From Neptuniibacter sp. (GTDB lineage: Bacteria > Pseudomonadota > Gammaproteobacteria > Pseudomonadales > Balneatricaceae): DNA of 12,546 nt. This document shows positions 6,265 through 12,546 of the stretch, in pieces. The stretch is from assembly GCA_030149405.1 (NCBI GenBank), contig JASBRM010000132.1, positions 1 through 12,546 of the forward strand, read 5' to 3'. A program made the translations under genes and the position numbers. The notes under the pieces are model-generated. The model did not search any database and was not told the origin of the DNA. It worked only from the letters and a program-made list of their open reading frames with translations. Position 1 is the first letter of the stretch. Each line of letters starts with the position of its first letter.

Positions 6265-6286
6265 ACCGTTGTTACAAAACAACGGT
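6265..6286 (-). terminator. Terminator after the PA3496-like gene
   Basis: Perfect 9-bp stem ACCGTTGTT / AACAACGGT with a 4-nt loop. On the minus strand it is followed by CTTATTTTCC, a broken U-rich tract. It lies 36 bp past the stop of the 6323-6538 gene and before arfB, separating the two leftward units. Confidence 0.6.
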
Positions 6287-6322
6287 ACATTTCATTGAAT
6301 TAACCCAGAAGGGGGTGGGGTA

Positions 6323-6538
6323 TTAATCATCAAAATCGTCAAACACATCTTGTAAATCGCGCATCAGTTCCTGTTCTTCACGCATAGCTTCCAGTCTTCT
6401 TCGTTTTGCTGGATTAATACTGTCTTTTTGATAAATGGTTGAATCCGCTTCTTTAACGGCGGGTTCATCGTCAGCGACCCATTCATCCATATCAACGCTG
6501 ACTTTCGGTTCATCCCCTGTGTGATGCTGCTCACCCAT
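6323..6538 (-). CDS. Small acidic protein, PA3496-like
   Basis: 71-aa soluble protein with an acidic, low-complexity N-terminal half (residues 1-40), then a charged helix AKRRRLEAMREEQELMRDL and an acidic end DVFDDFDD. The basic 'RRRLEAMREEQEL' helix ending in D/F repeats resembles the small gammaproteobacterial PA3496 family, annotated as putative envelope-integrity proteins; this is from memory of the pattern and is moderate at best. The start ATG 6538 has GAGGA 7 nt upstream, a strong RBS. It is monocistronic, with a terminator at 6265-6286, and divergent from pat across 286 bp. Confidence 0.72.
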   Translation of the reverse strand: MGEQHHTGDEPKVSVDMDEWVADDEPAVKEADSTIYQKDSINPAKRRRLEAMREEQELMRDLQDVFDDFDD

Positions 6539-6731
6539 ATTCAGTTCCTCGACCAGGTTATAAAGCCTTTAGCCTGATTATGGTACAGATTTCAAAATTG
6601 GAAAGTTGAGATGCGAATAATTTTACAAGTTGGCGGTTTTTTCAGGCCAGTTTGGTTTTTGTCATTTTCCTGTCAAACAGGCATGTTCTTTTAAACTCTG
6701 AACTATTGATTAAACTCAAGTATTAATAGGT

Positions 6732-6761
6732 TCGACTTTGCTACTTATGCTTTAGTGTAAT
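6732..6761 (+). promoter_or_regulatory. Candidate pat promoter
   Basis: TGTAAT (6756-6761) is one mismatch from the -10 consensus; TCGACT (6732-6737) is a weak -35 with an 18-bp spacer. Predicted start near 6768, just before the TTGC-N3-GCAA palindrome. The rest of 6539-6731 is AT rich and holds only a short CCTGT/ACAGG repeat at 6669-6681. Confidence 0.45.
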
Positions 6762-6771
6762 ATTGTTGTTT

Positions 6772-6784
6772 TGTTGCAGTGCAA
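6772..6784 (+). promoter_or_regulatory. Putative PhaR-like operator upstream of pat
   Basis: TTGC-AGT-GCAA (6774-6784) is a perfect palindrome with a 3-nt spacer. The 12-mer TGTTGCAGTGCA (6772-6783) is identical to bases 1453-1464 in the phasin leader. As at the phasin gene, it lies just downstream of the predicted transcription start. Binding by a PhaR-type protein is inference. Confidence 0.5.
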
Positions 6785-6824
6785 TAAACGGTAAAATTAA
6801 GGGTAAGTAAAAAGAGGAATTACT

Positions 6825-9566
6825 GTGTCCACTAAATACCTGAAACGTTTCTTTAAACCATCATCTATTGCTGTGTTCGGTGCGTCTGAACGTGAAAACA
6901 GCATGGGGGGTGTTGTATTGAAAAACCTTCAGGAGAGTGGTTTCAAAGGTCCTATGTATGCCATTAATTCGCAGGGCTATGAGTCTGTATATGGCGTTTC
7001 TTGTTTCTCTTGTCTACCTGAACTCCCTGAGATGCCTGATCTGGCTATTATCTGTTCACCACCAGAAACAGTAGCGGATATTATTCGTGCGTTGGGTGCG
7101 AGCATGGTGAAAGCGGCGATGATCCTGAGTGGCGGCATTTCCATCAAAGCCGGTGAAAGTGTTGATTTATGCGAACAGGTAAGAGAAGCGGCTAAACCCT
7201 ACGGTATTCGTATTCTGGGTCCTGACTGTATGGGGATGCTGGTCCCTGGCCATAACATGAATGCCAGCTACTCCCATGTAAATATTGAGAAAGGTAAAGT
7301 GGCCTATGTTGGCCAGTCCGGCACCATCGGAACCGCAATGATTGACTGGGCTACAGGGCAGGAAATTGGTTTTTCTCACTTCCTGACACTGGGAGCCGGT
7401 GCTGACGTTGATCTGCCTTCTGTAATCGATTATCTGGCTCAGGATCCATATACCCACGCAATTCTGTTGCAGATTAACCGCGTTGATGGTTCTGCAAGGG
7501 ATTTCCTTTCCGCTGTACGCTCCGCTTCCAGAAATAAATTAGTACTGGTACTGAAAAACGACACTTTTGTGGGCGAGCTTTCAGGTACTGAACTGGCTCC
7601 AGGCATCTATGATGATGACCAGGTTTATGATGCTGCCTTAAGACGGGCAGGTGTCGTGCGCGTAGAAACTTCCGATGAGTTATTCAACGCTCTGGAAACG
7701 CTTTCCCGCATGAAACCTATGCGTGGCGAACGTCTGGCTATTCTCTGCAATGGCATGGGACCTAATGCGCTGGCGACAGAACGCCTCCTGAATAAACAGG
7801 GCAAGTTATCTGAGCTGACCGAAGACACGGTAAAACAGCTTGAAGAATTTATGCCGGATCGATGGAATAAGAGTAACCCGGTTGATCTCGATGCAACTGC
7901 TGATCCGGAACGTTATGCTAAAGCTGTTCGGATTCTGACCAAGGATCCGAATGTTGATGCAGTGATGGTTCTACATGCTCCTACCCGGTTGGCGCCTGCG
8001 GTAGAAACTGCAGACAGGGTAATAGAAGTTGCAAAGAAAACGCCCCGAAATGTTCTGACTTGCTGGATGGGTCGTGCCACCGCAATTGAAGCGCGAAACC
8101 ATTGCAATGCTGCGGGGATTTCGACGTTCCTCACCCCTGAGGAGTCTGTGGATGCATTTATGTATATGGTTGAATTCCACCGAAACCAGGAGGTGATGAG
8201 GCAAACTCCACCACCTTATGTGGAACAGCACACCGCGAACCATATTCGTGCCCGTGATCTGGTACAGACTGCATTGGCAGAACGCCGCGATTATCTTACC
8301 CATGCCGAAACCTTCTCGCTACTGGATCTTTATGATCTGCCTGTTGCCAGTACCTACTACTGCAATGACCTGAGCGAGGTCACCTGCGAAGCTGAAAAAA
8401 TTGAGAATTCAGTTCAGATCAAAGCGTTGCATAACAAGAATGTTTACCCGTTCTCTTACGATGCAGAGGGGGAGCAACGTTGGAAAGATATTGTTCAGGA
8501 TCTGTTCTCATGTTCTGAAATTGAGCATGCAACAACTCAGTTATCGTATCGGGTGAATGAACGCTTCTCTGAAGATGAGATGAAAGGTTTCTGTGTTCAG
8601 CAGATGAAGCGAGGTTTCCAGTCTCTGCAAATCAATGTGGGGATTACTCGTGATCCGACATTCGGTCCTGTTCTGTTGTTTGGTACTGGTGGTTATACAG
8701 CGGATGTTCTTGCGGACCGACATGCGATGTTGCCACCGTTGAACATGGCCCTGGCATCTGAATTCATCAGCCATTCCAGAATCTGGAAAATTCTTGAAGA
8801 AAACAGTTACCGCCCAGAGCAAGACAAAGAGCAGTTATGCAAACTGCTGTTAAAACTCTCAGAAATGATTGTAGACCTGCCGCACCTTAAATGCCTGGAG
8901 ATTAATCCTCTTCTGGTTAACAAAAGCGGCTTGCTCATTACCGATGCAAGTGTGTCGCTCTCGGAGGAACCTGGGCGCCTGTCTATCTCTCCGTACCCTG
9001 AGCACCTGAGTGAAAACATCGTACTTAAACGATCAGGCCGAAAAGGCATTATGCGTGCCATCCGTGGTGAAGATGAGCCTAATCATCTGGAGTTTTATAA
9101 CAAACTCAGCCCGCAATCGATTCGCCTGCGTTATTTCTACAGCCGCGGTGTTCCAAGCCATCAGGAACTCGCGAACTGGACTCAGATCGATTATGACCGT
9201 GAAATGGCGTTTATCATCTCGGTCCCTCGTGAAGAGGAAAAAGGGGTGGAAACTCTGGGTGTCGTACGTGCGGTTACAGATGCAGACAATGTCCGTGCAG
9301 AATTCAGTGTGGTGATACGTGATGATCTTCAGGGTGAAGGTTTAGGTGTGGCATTGATGAGTAAGATCATCGACTACTGTAAGAGCCGCGGAACTTTGCA
9401 GATTATTGGTTCAACTCTGCCAAATAACAAAGGTATGCAGAACCTTGCTCAGAAGCTTGGTTTTGAGAACAGCTACAACATCGAAGAAGACGTTGTGGAT
9501 ATGAAGATGATGCTTAATGAGCCCAAAGAGGATTGGCAACGTCTGCGCCTGCACTTGCCGCACTGA
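6825..9566 (+). CDS. Protein lysine acetyltransferase, PatZ/YfiQ type
   Basis: Acetyl-CoA-dependent acetyltransferase that in enterics (Pat/PatZ) acetylates lysines of enzymes such as acetyl-CoA synthetase. The 913-aa order is: CoA-binding domain (about 8-130, IAVFGASERENSMGG), succinyl-CoA-ligase-like domains (about 150-460, YVGQSGTIGTAMIDWA), ATP-grasp-like domain (about 485-715) and GNAT domain (about 745-900, with NWTQIDYDREMAF as in E. coli PatZ). The acetyl-CoA loop Q836-G-E-G-L-G is intact and E826 is the likely catalytic acid. The histidine of active ADP-forming synthetases is absent (SGTELAPG, 253-260), as in known Pat proteins, and the ATP-grasp N-motif is degraded after K533. The start is GTG 6825, with AGAGGA about 8 nt upstream. 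The 3' end overlaps the convergent gene by 53 bp. Confidence 0.92.
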   Translation: MSTKYLKRFFKPSSIAVFGASERENSMGGVVLKNLQESGFKGPMYAINSQGYESVYGVSCFSCLPELPEMPDLAIICSPPETVADIIRALGASMVKAAMILSGGISIKAGESVDLCEQVREAAKPYGIRILGPDCMGMLVPGHNMNASYSHVNIEKGKVAYVGQSGTIGTAMIDWATGQEIGFSHFLTLGAGADVDLPSVIDYLAQDPYTHAILLQINRVDGSARDFLSAVRSASRNKLVLVLKNDTFVGELSGTELAPGIYDDDQVYDAALRRAGVVRVETSDELFNALETLSRMKPMRGERLAILCNGMGPNALATERLLNKQGKLSELTEDTVKQLEEFMPDRWNKSNPVDLDATADPERYAKAVRILTKDPNVDAVMVLHAPTRLAPAVETADRVIEVAKKTPRNVLTCWMGRATAIEARNHCNAAGISTFLTPEESVDAFMYMVEFHRNQEVMRQTPPPYVEQHTANHIRARDLVQTALAERRDYLTHAETFSLLDLYDLPVASTYYCNDLSEVTCEAEKIENSVQIKALHNKNVYPFSYDAEGEQRWKDIVQDLFSCSEIEHATTQLSYRVNERFSEDEMKGFCVQQMKRGFQSLQINVGITRDPTFGPVLLFGTGGYTADVLADRHAMLPPLNMALASEFISHSRIWKILEENSYRPEQDKEQLCKLLLKLSEMIVDLPHLKCLEINPLLVNKSGLLITDASVSLSEEPGRLSISPYPEHLSENIVLKRSGRKGIMRAIRGEDEPNHLEFYNKLSPQSIRLRYFYSRGVPSHQELANWTQIDYDREMAFIISVPREEEKGVETLGVVRAVTDADNVRAEFSVVIRDDLQGEGLGVALMSKIIDYCKSRGTLQIIGSTLPNNKGMQNLAQKLGFENSYNIEEDVVDMKMMLNEPKEDWQRLRLHLPH

Positions 9567-10317
9567 TGGTCTTTTGCTTTTTTTGAATATAAAGCTTCAT
9601 CTCTTCAGCATTAGAAAACTGGCTGTAAAAACGGATGATCTCATCTACATCTTTTTGTGACCATTTTTGCAGTTCTGGGAAACGCTGCTCCCCAAAAATA
9701 CTGACCAATAGCGGTGCAAGATCGTGATTAATGTTTTGCTCTAATTCTTGTTTAGATATCTCAGAGAGATCAGCTTCCAGCATTCGGTAGATTAACACTG
9801 AACGTTTTAGCTCTCCCGCTGCGGACAAAGTCTTCAGATGGTTAAAATGTTTGGCGCTTTTAGGTGGGAAAATCATTGACCATTGATCTGATTTTCTCCG
9901 CAGTTTAAGCACTGGCCCATTGGGTTCATCCATCACAACATCATACCCATCAGCTACCTGTTTCGCTTCTACGACTCTGGAAGCGAACTGTTCAGTTGTA
10001 AGGTTTACATTTATGGCCAGGTAACGGCTGGCTTTAAACGCTTTAAAGGGCAATTTTGGGGCATTCGGGTATTTATGTGTAACAAAACTTCTGAGCTCTT
10101 TATCCAGGTGTAAAACCTGTCTGAATACGCGAATGTAATTGAAAAGTTCATCGACACCCTGAAGGTGAGGTTCGCAAGCGAGCATGCCCTGATGTTCACA
10201 TTGACCGATGACAGACTGGACGATGTTGATGGCAGCATGAGTGTCTATTTCATCGGCACAGGAGTACGAGCTCACAAACAGCAGAATGCCGAGTAAAAAT
10301 CTTTTTCCTGAACTCAT
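9514..10317 (-). CDS. Secreted protein of unknown function
   Basis: 267-aa protein with a clear signal peptide: basic SGKR, hydrophobic FLLGILLFVSS and a probable signal peptidase I site after S19-C20-A21. The Cys at 20 lacks a normal lipobox, so a lipoprotein is unlikely though not excluded. The mature part is mixed alpha/beta with no recognised domain; two Cys (in IGQCEHQGMLACEP) could form a disulfide in the periplasm. I chose ATG 10317 (AAGGA 9 nt upstream) over a TTG at 10323 that adds two residues. The last 17 codons and the stop overlap the pat 3' end on the other strand. The low-complexity tail SAASAGADVANPLWAH is encoded there and may have arisen by stop loss. Confidence 0.8.
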   Translation of the reverse strand: MSSGKRFLLGILLFVSSYSCADEIDTHAAINIVQSVIGQCEHQGMLACEPHLQGVDELFNYIRVFRQVLHLDKELRSFVTHKYPNAPKLPFKAFKASRYLAINVNLTTEQFASRVVEAKQVADGYDVVMDEPNGPVLKLRRKSDQWSMIFPPKSAKHFNHLKTLSAAGELKRSVLIYRMLEADLSEISKQELEQNINHDLAPLLVSIFGEQRFPELQKWSQKDVDEIIRFYSQFSNAEEMKLYIQKKQKTISAASAGADVANPLWAH

Positions 10318-10323
10318 GCACAA

Positions 10324-10495
10324 CGATCCTTTCGCAATTTTCCTAACGGCAGATTATCTAAGGGGAATGGTTGTAACTACCCAGCTATTGTAACGGGTTT
10401 TAACATCTACGACCTACTTTGAGTAATACAATCGAATAAGTAACCAGAGAAAGTGTAAACGCAGTTTTTGACGGGTGAGGGAGAAGGGGGGGGAA
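10324..10495. other. Intergenic region upstream of the secreted-protein gene
   Basis: No ORF with support is seen here. On the minus strand a TACAAT lies near 10386-10391 as a possible -10 for the secreted-protein gene, but without a convincing -35. The right end is the G-rich tract described separately. Confidence 0.4.
10473..10493 (+). other. G-quadruplex motif
   Basis: Four G3 tracts on the plus strand: GGG-TGA-GGG-AGAA-GGG-GG-GGG, ending in a run of eight G. It fits the G3+N1-7 rule. It lies on the template strand of the small ORF at 10511-10597, directly past its hairpin, so RNA from that gene would carry the C-rich complement. Confidence 0.6.
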
Positions 10496-10520
10496 AGAGC
10501 AATAAATCGATTATTGCTCT
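10496..10520 (-). terminator. Hairpin at the end of the 28-aa small ORF
   Basis: Perfect 10-bp stem AGAGCAATAA / TTATTGCTCT with a 5-nt loop. The small ORF's stop codon is inside the stem. After the stem the minus strand has TTT and then eight C, not a U-run. It is a plausible 3'-end hairpin, possibly assisted by the adjacent G-rich template. Confidence 0.55.
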
Positions 10521-10597
10521 TCTGCATCGTCATATAGCTCATCGTCTTCGTATTCAACAAAGCTTAAATCAATCAATTCTTCAGTATAATCTTCCAT
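10511..10597 (-). CDS. 28-aa highly acidic small protein
   Basis: Short ORF read by hand: MEDYTEELIDLSFVEYEDD followed by ELYDDAEEQ and TAA. Fourteen of 28 residues are Asp or Glu, and there is no Lys, Arg or His. The start ATG 10597 has GAGGA exactly 8 nt upstream within an A-rich leader, one of the best RBS in the window, and a hairpin spans the stop codon. I recognise no family. It lies upstream of the secreted-protein gene on the same strand and divergent from the PLP enzyme gene (78 bp). It may be a real small protein or a leader peptide. Confidence 0.6.
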   Translation of the reverse strand: MEDYTEELIDLSFVEYEDDELYDDAEEQ

Positions 10598-10618
10598 TTC
10601 TTTTATCCTCTTTTTGAT

Positions 10619-10627
10619 TGTGGATAA
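10619..10627 (-). promoter_or_regulatory. Consensus DnaA box
   Basis: TTATCCACA on the minus strand, a perfect DnaA-box consensus, 21 bp upstream of the small-ORF start and within the divergent region to the PLP enzyme gene. A single box can occur by chance; no cluster or AT-rich unwinding region suggests an origin. Confidence 0.35.
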
Positions 10628-10675
10628 CTTTAACCAGCAATGATTGCTTGAATATGACGCTTATGTTTCAGGTTT

Positions 10676-11614
10676 ATGACTATTGATTCTGCATTCTCAA
10701 AGCCGCAAAAACTGCCGGTAACACAGATACAACTGCCTGAACTGACTGAAAAGGGCATCAAACTCTGGTTGTTAAGGCTGGATCAGACACATCCATTCAT
10801 CAGCGGTAACAAATGGTACAAACTGAAGTACAACCTGGAATTTGCTGTAGATAATGGCTATCGCACAGTGCTGAGTTTTGGTGGGGCGTACTCCAACCAT
10901 ATTCACGCGCTTGCCTGGGCTGCCAAGGAGGCGGGCCTCAATAGCATTGGTGTTATTCGCGGAGAACCTGAATATGCTGCAAACCCCACTTTGAGTGATG
11001 CTCAGGAATGGGGAATGCAACTGAAGTTTGTGAATCGTCAGGATTACCGGTTAAGACAAGATCCTGACTATATCCAGCAGCTCTGCAACTCCCTGCCTGA
11101 ATCATTACAGCCCGTTTTAGTTATTCCTGAAGGGGGGAGTAATAAGCTGGCCGTGAAGGGATGTAGGGAAATCCTCTCAGAGCAGGTGCTTCAGCATGTT
11201 AAACCTGAAAGTGTAATACTGGCTTGCGGTACCGGCGGAACTCTTTCCGGAGTTGCCGTTTCACAGCCATCCCTGAATATTCTGGGTATACCGGTTCTGA
11301 AAAATGCTGAGTTTCTTTACGATGATATTCGAAACCTCATTCAATCCTCGGGCGAGGCTGATCCTCAAAACTGGACGCTTGATCTCGACGGCCATTTTGG
11401 AGGCTATGCCAAGTGTCCTCAGGATTTAACAGACTTTATGCAACGAATTGAGTCAGAATGTGGCGTGCCTCTGGATCAGGTGTACACCGCAAAAATGTTG
11501 CTACGTACCCTACAGATGATCAAACAGGATCTGATTAAACCGGGGTCAACTCTGCTCGCTCTTCATACCGGAGGCTTACAAGGTAGGCGTTCGGTATATG
11601 GTTCTAAAAACTAA
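10676..11614 (+). CDS. PLP enzyme, ACC deaminase / D-cysteine desulfhydrase family
   Basis: 312-aa fold-type II PLP enzyme, cytoplasmic. The Schiff-base lysine is probably K46 in SGNKWYKLKYN; S73-N74-H75 in SFGGAYSNHIHA fits the substrate/PLP ring contact; A183-C-G-T-G-G-T189 is the phosphate-binding loop; and LALHTGGLQG is the C-terminal family motif. The family contains D-cysteine desulfhydrase and 1-aminocyclopropane-1-carboxylate deaminase. This member is shorter than the standard 325-340 aa enzymes and has WYK instead of the usual TRK after the Lys, so its substrate is open; a D-amino acid deaminating role is a guess. The RBS at ATG 10676 is weak (AGG 4 nt upstream). nadK follows 63 bp downstream and may be co-transcribed. 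Confidence 0.85.
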   Translation: MTIDSAFSKPQKLPVTQIQLPELTEKGIKLWLLRLDQTHPFISGNKWYKLKYNLEFAVDNGYRTVLSFGGAYSNHIHALAWAAKEAGLNSIGVIRGEPEYAANPTLSDAQEWGMQLKFVNRQDYRLRQDPDYIQQLCNSLPESLQPVLVIPEGGSNKLAVKGCREILSEQVLQHVKPESVILACGTGGTLSGVAVSQPSLNILGIPVLKNAEFLYDDIRNLIQSSGEADPQNWTLDLDGHFGGYAKCPQDLTDFMQRIESECGVPLDQVYTAKMLLRTLQMIKQDLIKPGSTLLALHTGGLQGRRSVYGSKN

Positions 11615-11677
11615 GAGAAAAATCAGCGGGATAGTGTGATAATCTTGCTAAATCTAACCCCTCTATCCGGAGTAAAA

Positions 11678-12546
11678 ATGGATTACTTTCGTAATATTGG
11701 CCTGATCGGTCGTTTAGGTAGTAAGTCAGTCATTGATACGTTAAAGCATCTGGTCCGTTTCTTAGGTGACAGAGGGTTAAACACTATATTGGATGAGAAG
11801 ATTGCTCAGGTCATGCCGGGTCATGGGCAGCAGACCAGCAAACAGAAAATGATGGGCGAGATCTGTGATCTGGTCATCGTAGTAGGCGGTGATGGTAGCC
11901 TTCTGGGAGCGGCACGTTCTCTGGCTCAATACCATGTGCCAGTACTCGGGGTGAACCGAGGCAATCTGGGTTTCCTGACAGACATCTCTCCAGACGAGAT
12001 CGAAGAGAAAGTAACTGAAGTCCTGGAAGGAAAATACACGGTAGACAGTCGCTTCCTTCTGGATGTAATTGTTAAACGTGATGGTGTTCCAATCGCAGAA
12101 GGCACTGCACTTAACGATTGTGTGCTGCACCCGGGTAAAGCCGCTCGAATGATTGAATTTGAGTTATATATCGAAGGACAGTTTGTTTATACCCAGAAAT
12201 CTGATGGTCTGATTATCTCTACCCCTACCGGTTCGACAGCGTATTCACTCTCTGGAGGAGGTCCGATCATGCACCCTAAACTGGATGCACTGGTTCTGGT
12301 GCCTATGTTCCCGCACACACTATCAAGTCGTCCTATTGTGGTGAACGGCAATAGTGAGCTGAAACTAGTGATCAACCCAGACAGTGGGGCCTACCCCACA
12401 GTTTCCTGCGATGGACAGAAAGATATCGCCTGTGCGCCGGGTGACACGATCACGGTTCATAAGAAACCGCATAAGCTGAAGCTCTTGCATCCTTTGAATT
12501 ACGATTTTTACTCTACATGCCGAGAGAAACTGGGCTGGGGTACCAA
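11678..12546 (+). CDS. nadK: NAD kinase (partial, last few codons outside window)
   Basis: Phosphorylates NAD to NADP with ATP, the only step of NADP synthesis, in the cytoplasm. 289 residues are read to the right edge; the family is about 292-295 aa, so only a few residues are missing. Visible motifs are G70-G-D-G-S74 in VVGGDGSLLGAAR (catalytic/ATP), GVNRGNLGFLTD, LNDCVLHPGKAARMIEFELYI, and SDGLIISTPTGSTAYSLSGGGPI, with the usual VPMFPHTLSSRPIVV. The C-terminus CREKLGWG matches gammaproteobacterial NadK. ATG 11678 has CGGAG about 6 nt upstream. A possible -10 (GATAAT, 11638-11643) lies in the 63-bp gap after the PLP gene, but its -35 is unclear. Confidence 0.96.
   Translation, partial: MDYFRNIGLIGRLGSKSVIDTLKHLVRFLGDRGLNTILDEKIAQVMPGHGQQTSKQKMMGEICDLVIVVGGDGSLLGAARSLAQYHVPVLGVNRGNLGFLTDISPDEIEEKVTEVLEGKYTVDSRFLLDVIVKRDGVPIAEGTALNDCVLHPGKAARMIEFELYIEGQFVYTQKSDGLIISTPTGSTAYSLSGGGPIMHPKLDALVLVPMFPHTLSSRPIVVNGNSELKLVINPDSGAYPTVSCDGQKDIACAPGDTITVHKKPHKLKLLHPLNYDFYSTCREKLGWGT

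Noticed and set aside
6611..6694. 27-aa hydrophobic ORF (MRIILQVGGFF...) in the pat upstream region
   Set aside because: Only a weak GGA-like RBS, lies upstream of the likely pat promoter, and has no other support.
7167..7457. Antisense ORFs inside pat, including those at 7625, 7913, 7971, 8541 and 8807
   Set aside because: No RBS or recognisable family; the sense frame is a continuous, well-conserved 913-aa protein.
11777..12375. Antisense ORFs over nadK
   Set aside because: The plus-strand frame carries every NadK motif, so these are shadows.
1..12546. Mobile element, CRISPR array, toxin-antitoxin or defence island
   Set aside because: No transposase, integrase, spaced direct repeats or defence gene pairs were seen; composition and codon use look even across the window.

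Overview
The window looks like chromosomal DNA from a marine gammaproteobacterium, probably of the Oceanospirillales/Oceanospirillaceae type. This rests on the long SAICAR synthase form, YaeQ, a NadK ending in the gammaproteobacterial LGWG pattern, a PatZ/YfiQ-type acetyltransferase, and a short phasin that implies polyhydroxyalkanoate (PHA) storage. The genus call is inference. Gene density is high, and I saw no transposase, integrase, phage gene, tRNA, rRNA or CRISPR array.

Layout. Bases 1-1650 are read leftwards: the N-terminal half of purC (its 3' end lies beyond the left edge), a 72-aa helical protein of unknown function, and a 101-aa phasin with a strong promoter and a clear intrinsic terminator. 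An AEC-family transporter (1654-2583, +) converges on a YejK/NdpA-type nucleoid-associated protein (2621-3688, -). That gene is divergent from a rightward cluster: yaeQ, a Cys-rich CWC/DUF5522 protein and a Dph6-like PP-loop ATPase (3787-5431). A leftward pair follows: arfB (ribosome rescue), overlapped by a small membrane protein. Then comes a small acidic PA3496-like protein (-).

Bases 6825-9566 encode a 913-aa PatZ-type protein lysine acetyltransferase (+). Its 3' end overlaps tail-to-tail with an unknown secreted protein (9514-10317, -). Upstream of the secreted protein is an unlisted 28-codon acidic small ORF (10511-10597, -) with a good ribosome binding site, a hairpin at its stop codon and an adjacent G-quadruplex motif. 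The window ends with a PLP-dependent ACC deaminase/D-cysteine desulfhydrase homologue and an almost complete nadK (11678 to the edge), both rightward.

How the genes may connect. The phasin promoter carries two TTGTGC-N3-GCACAA-type palindromes flanking its -35/-10 elements. One of them shares the exact 12-mer TGTTGCAGTGCA with a TTGC-N3-GCAA palindrome just downstream of the likely pat promoter. If a PhaR-type regulator reads these sites, PHA storage and acetyl-CoA-dependent protein acetylation would be under one control. This is the most interesting regulatory hypothesis here. Most other genes are ordinary core or accessory genes; I found no obvious new defence or mobile system.
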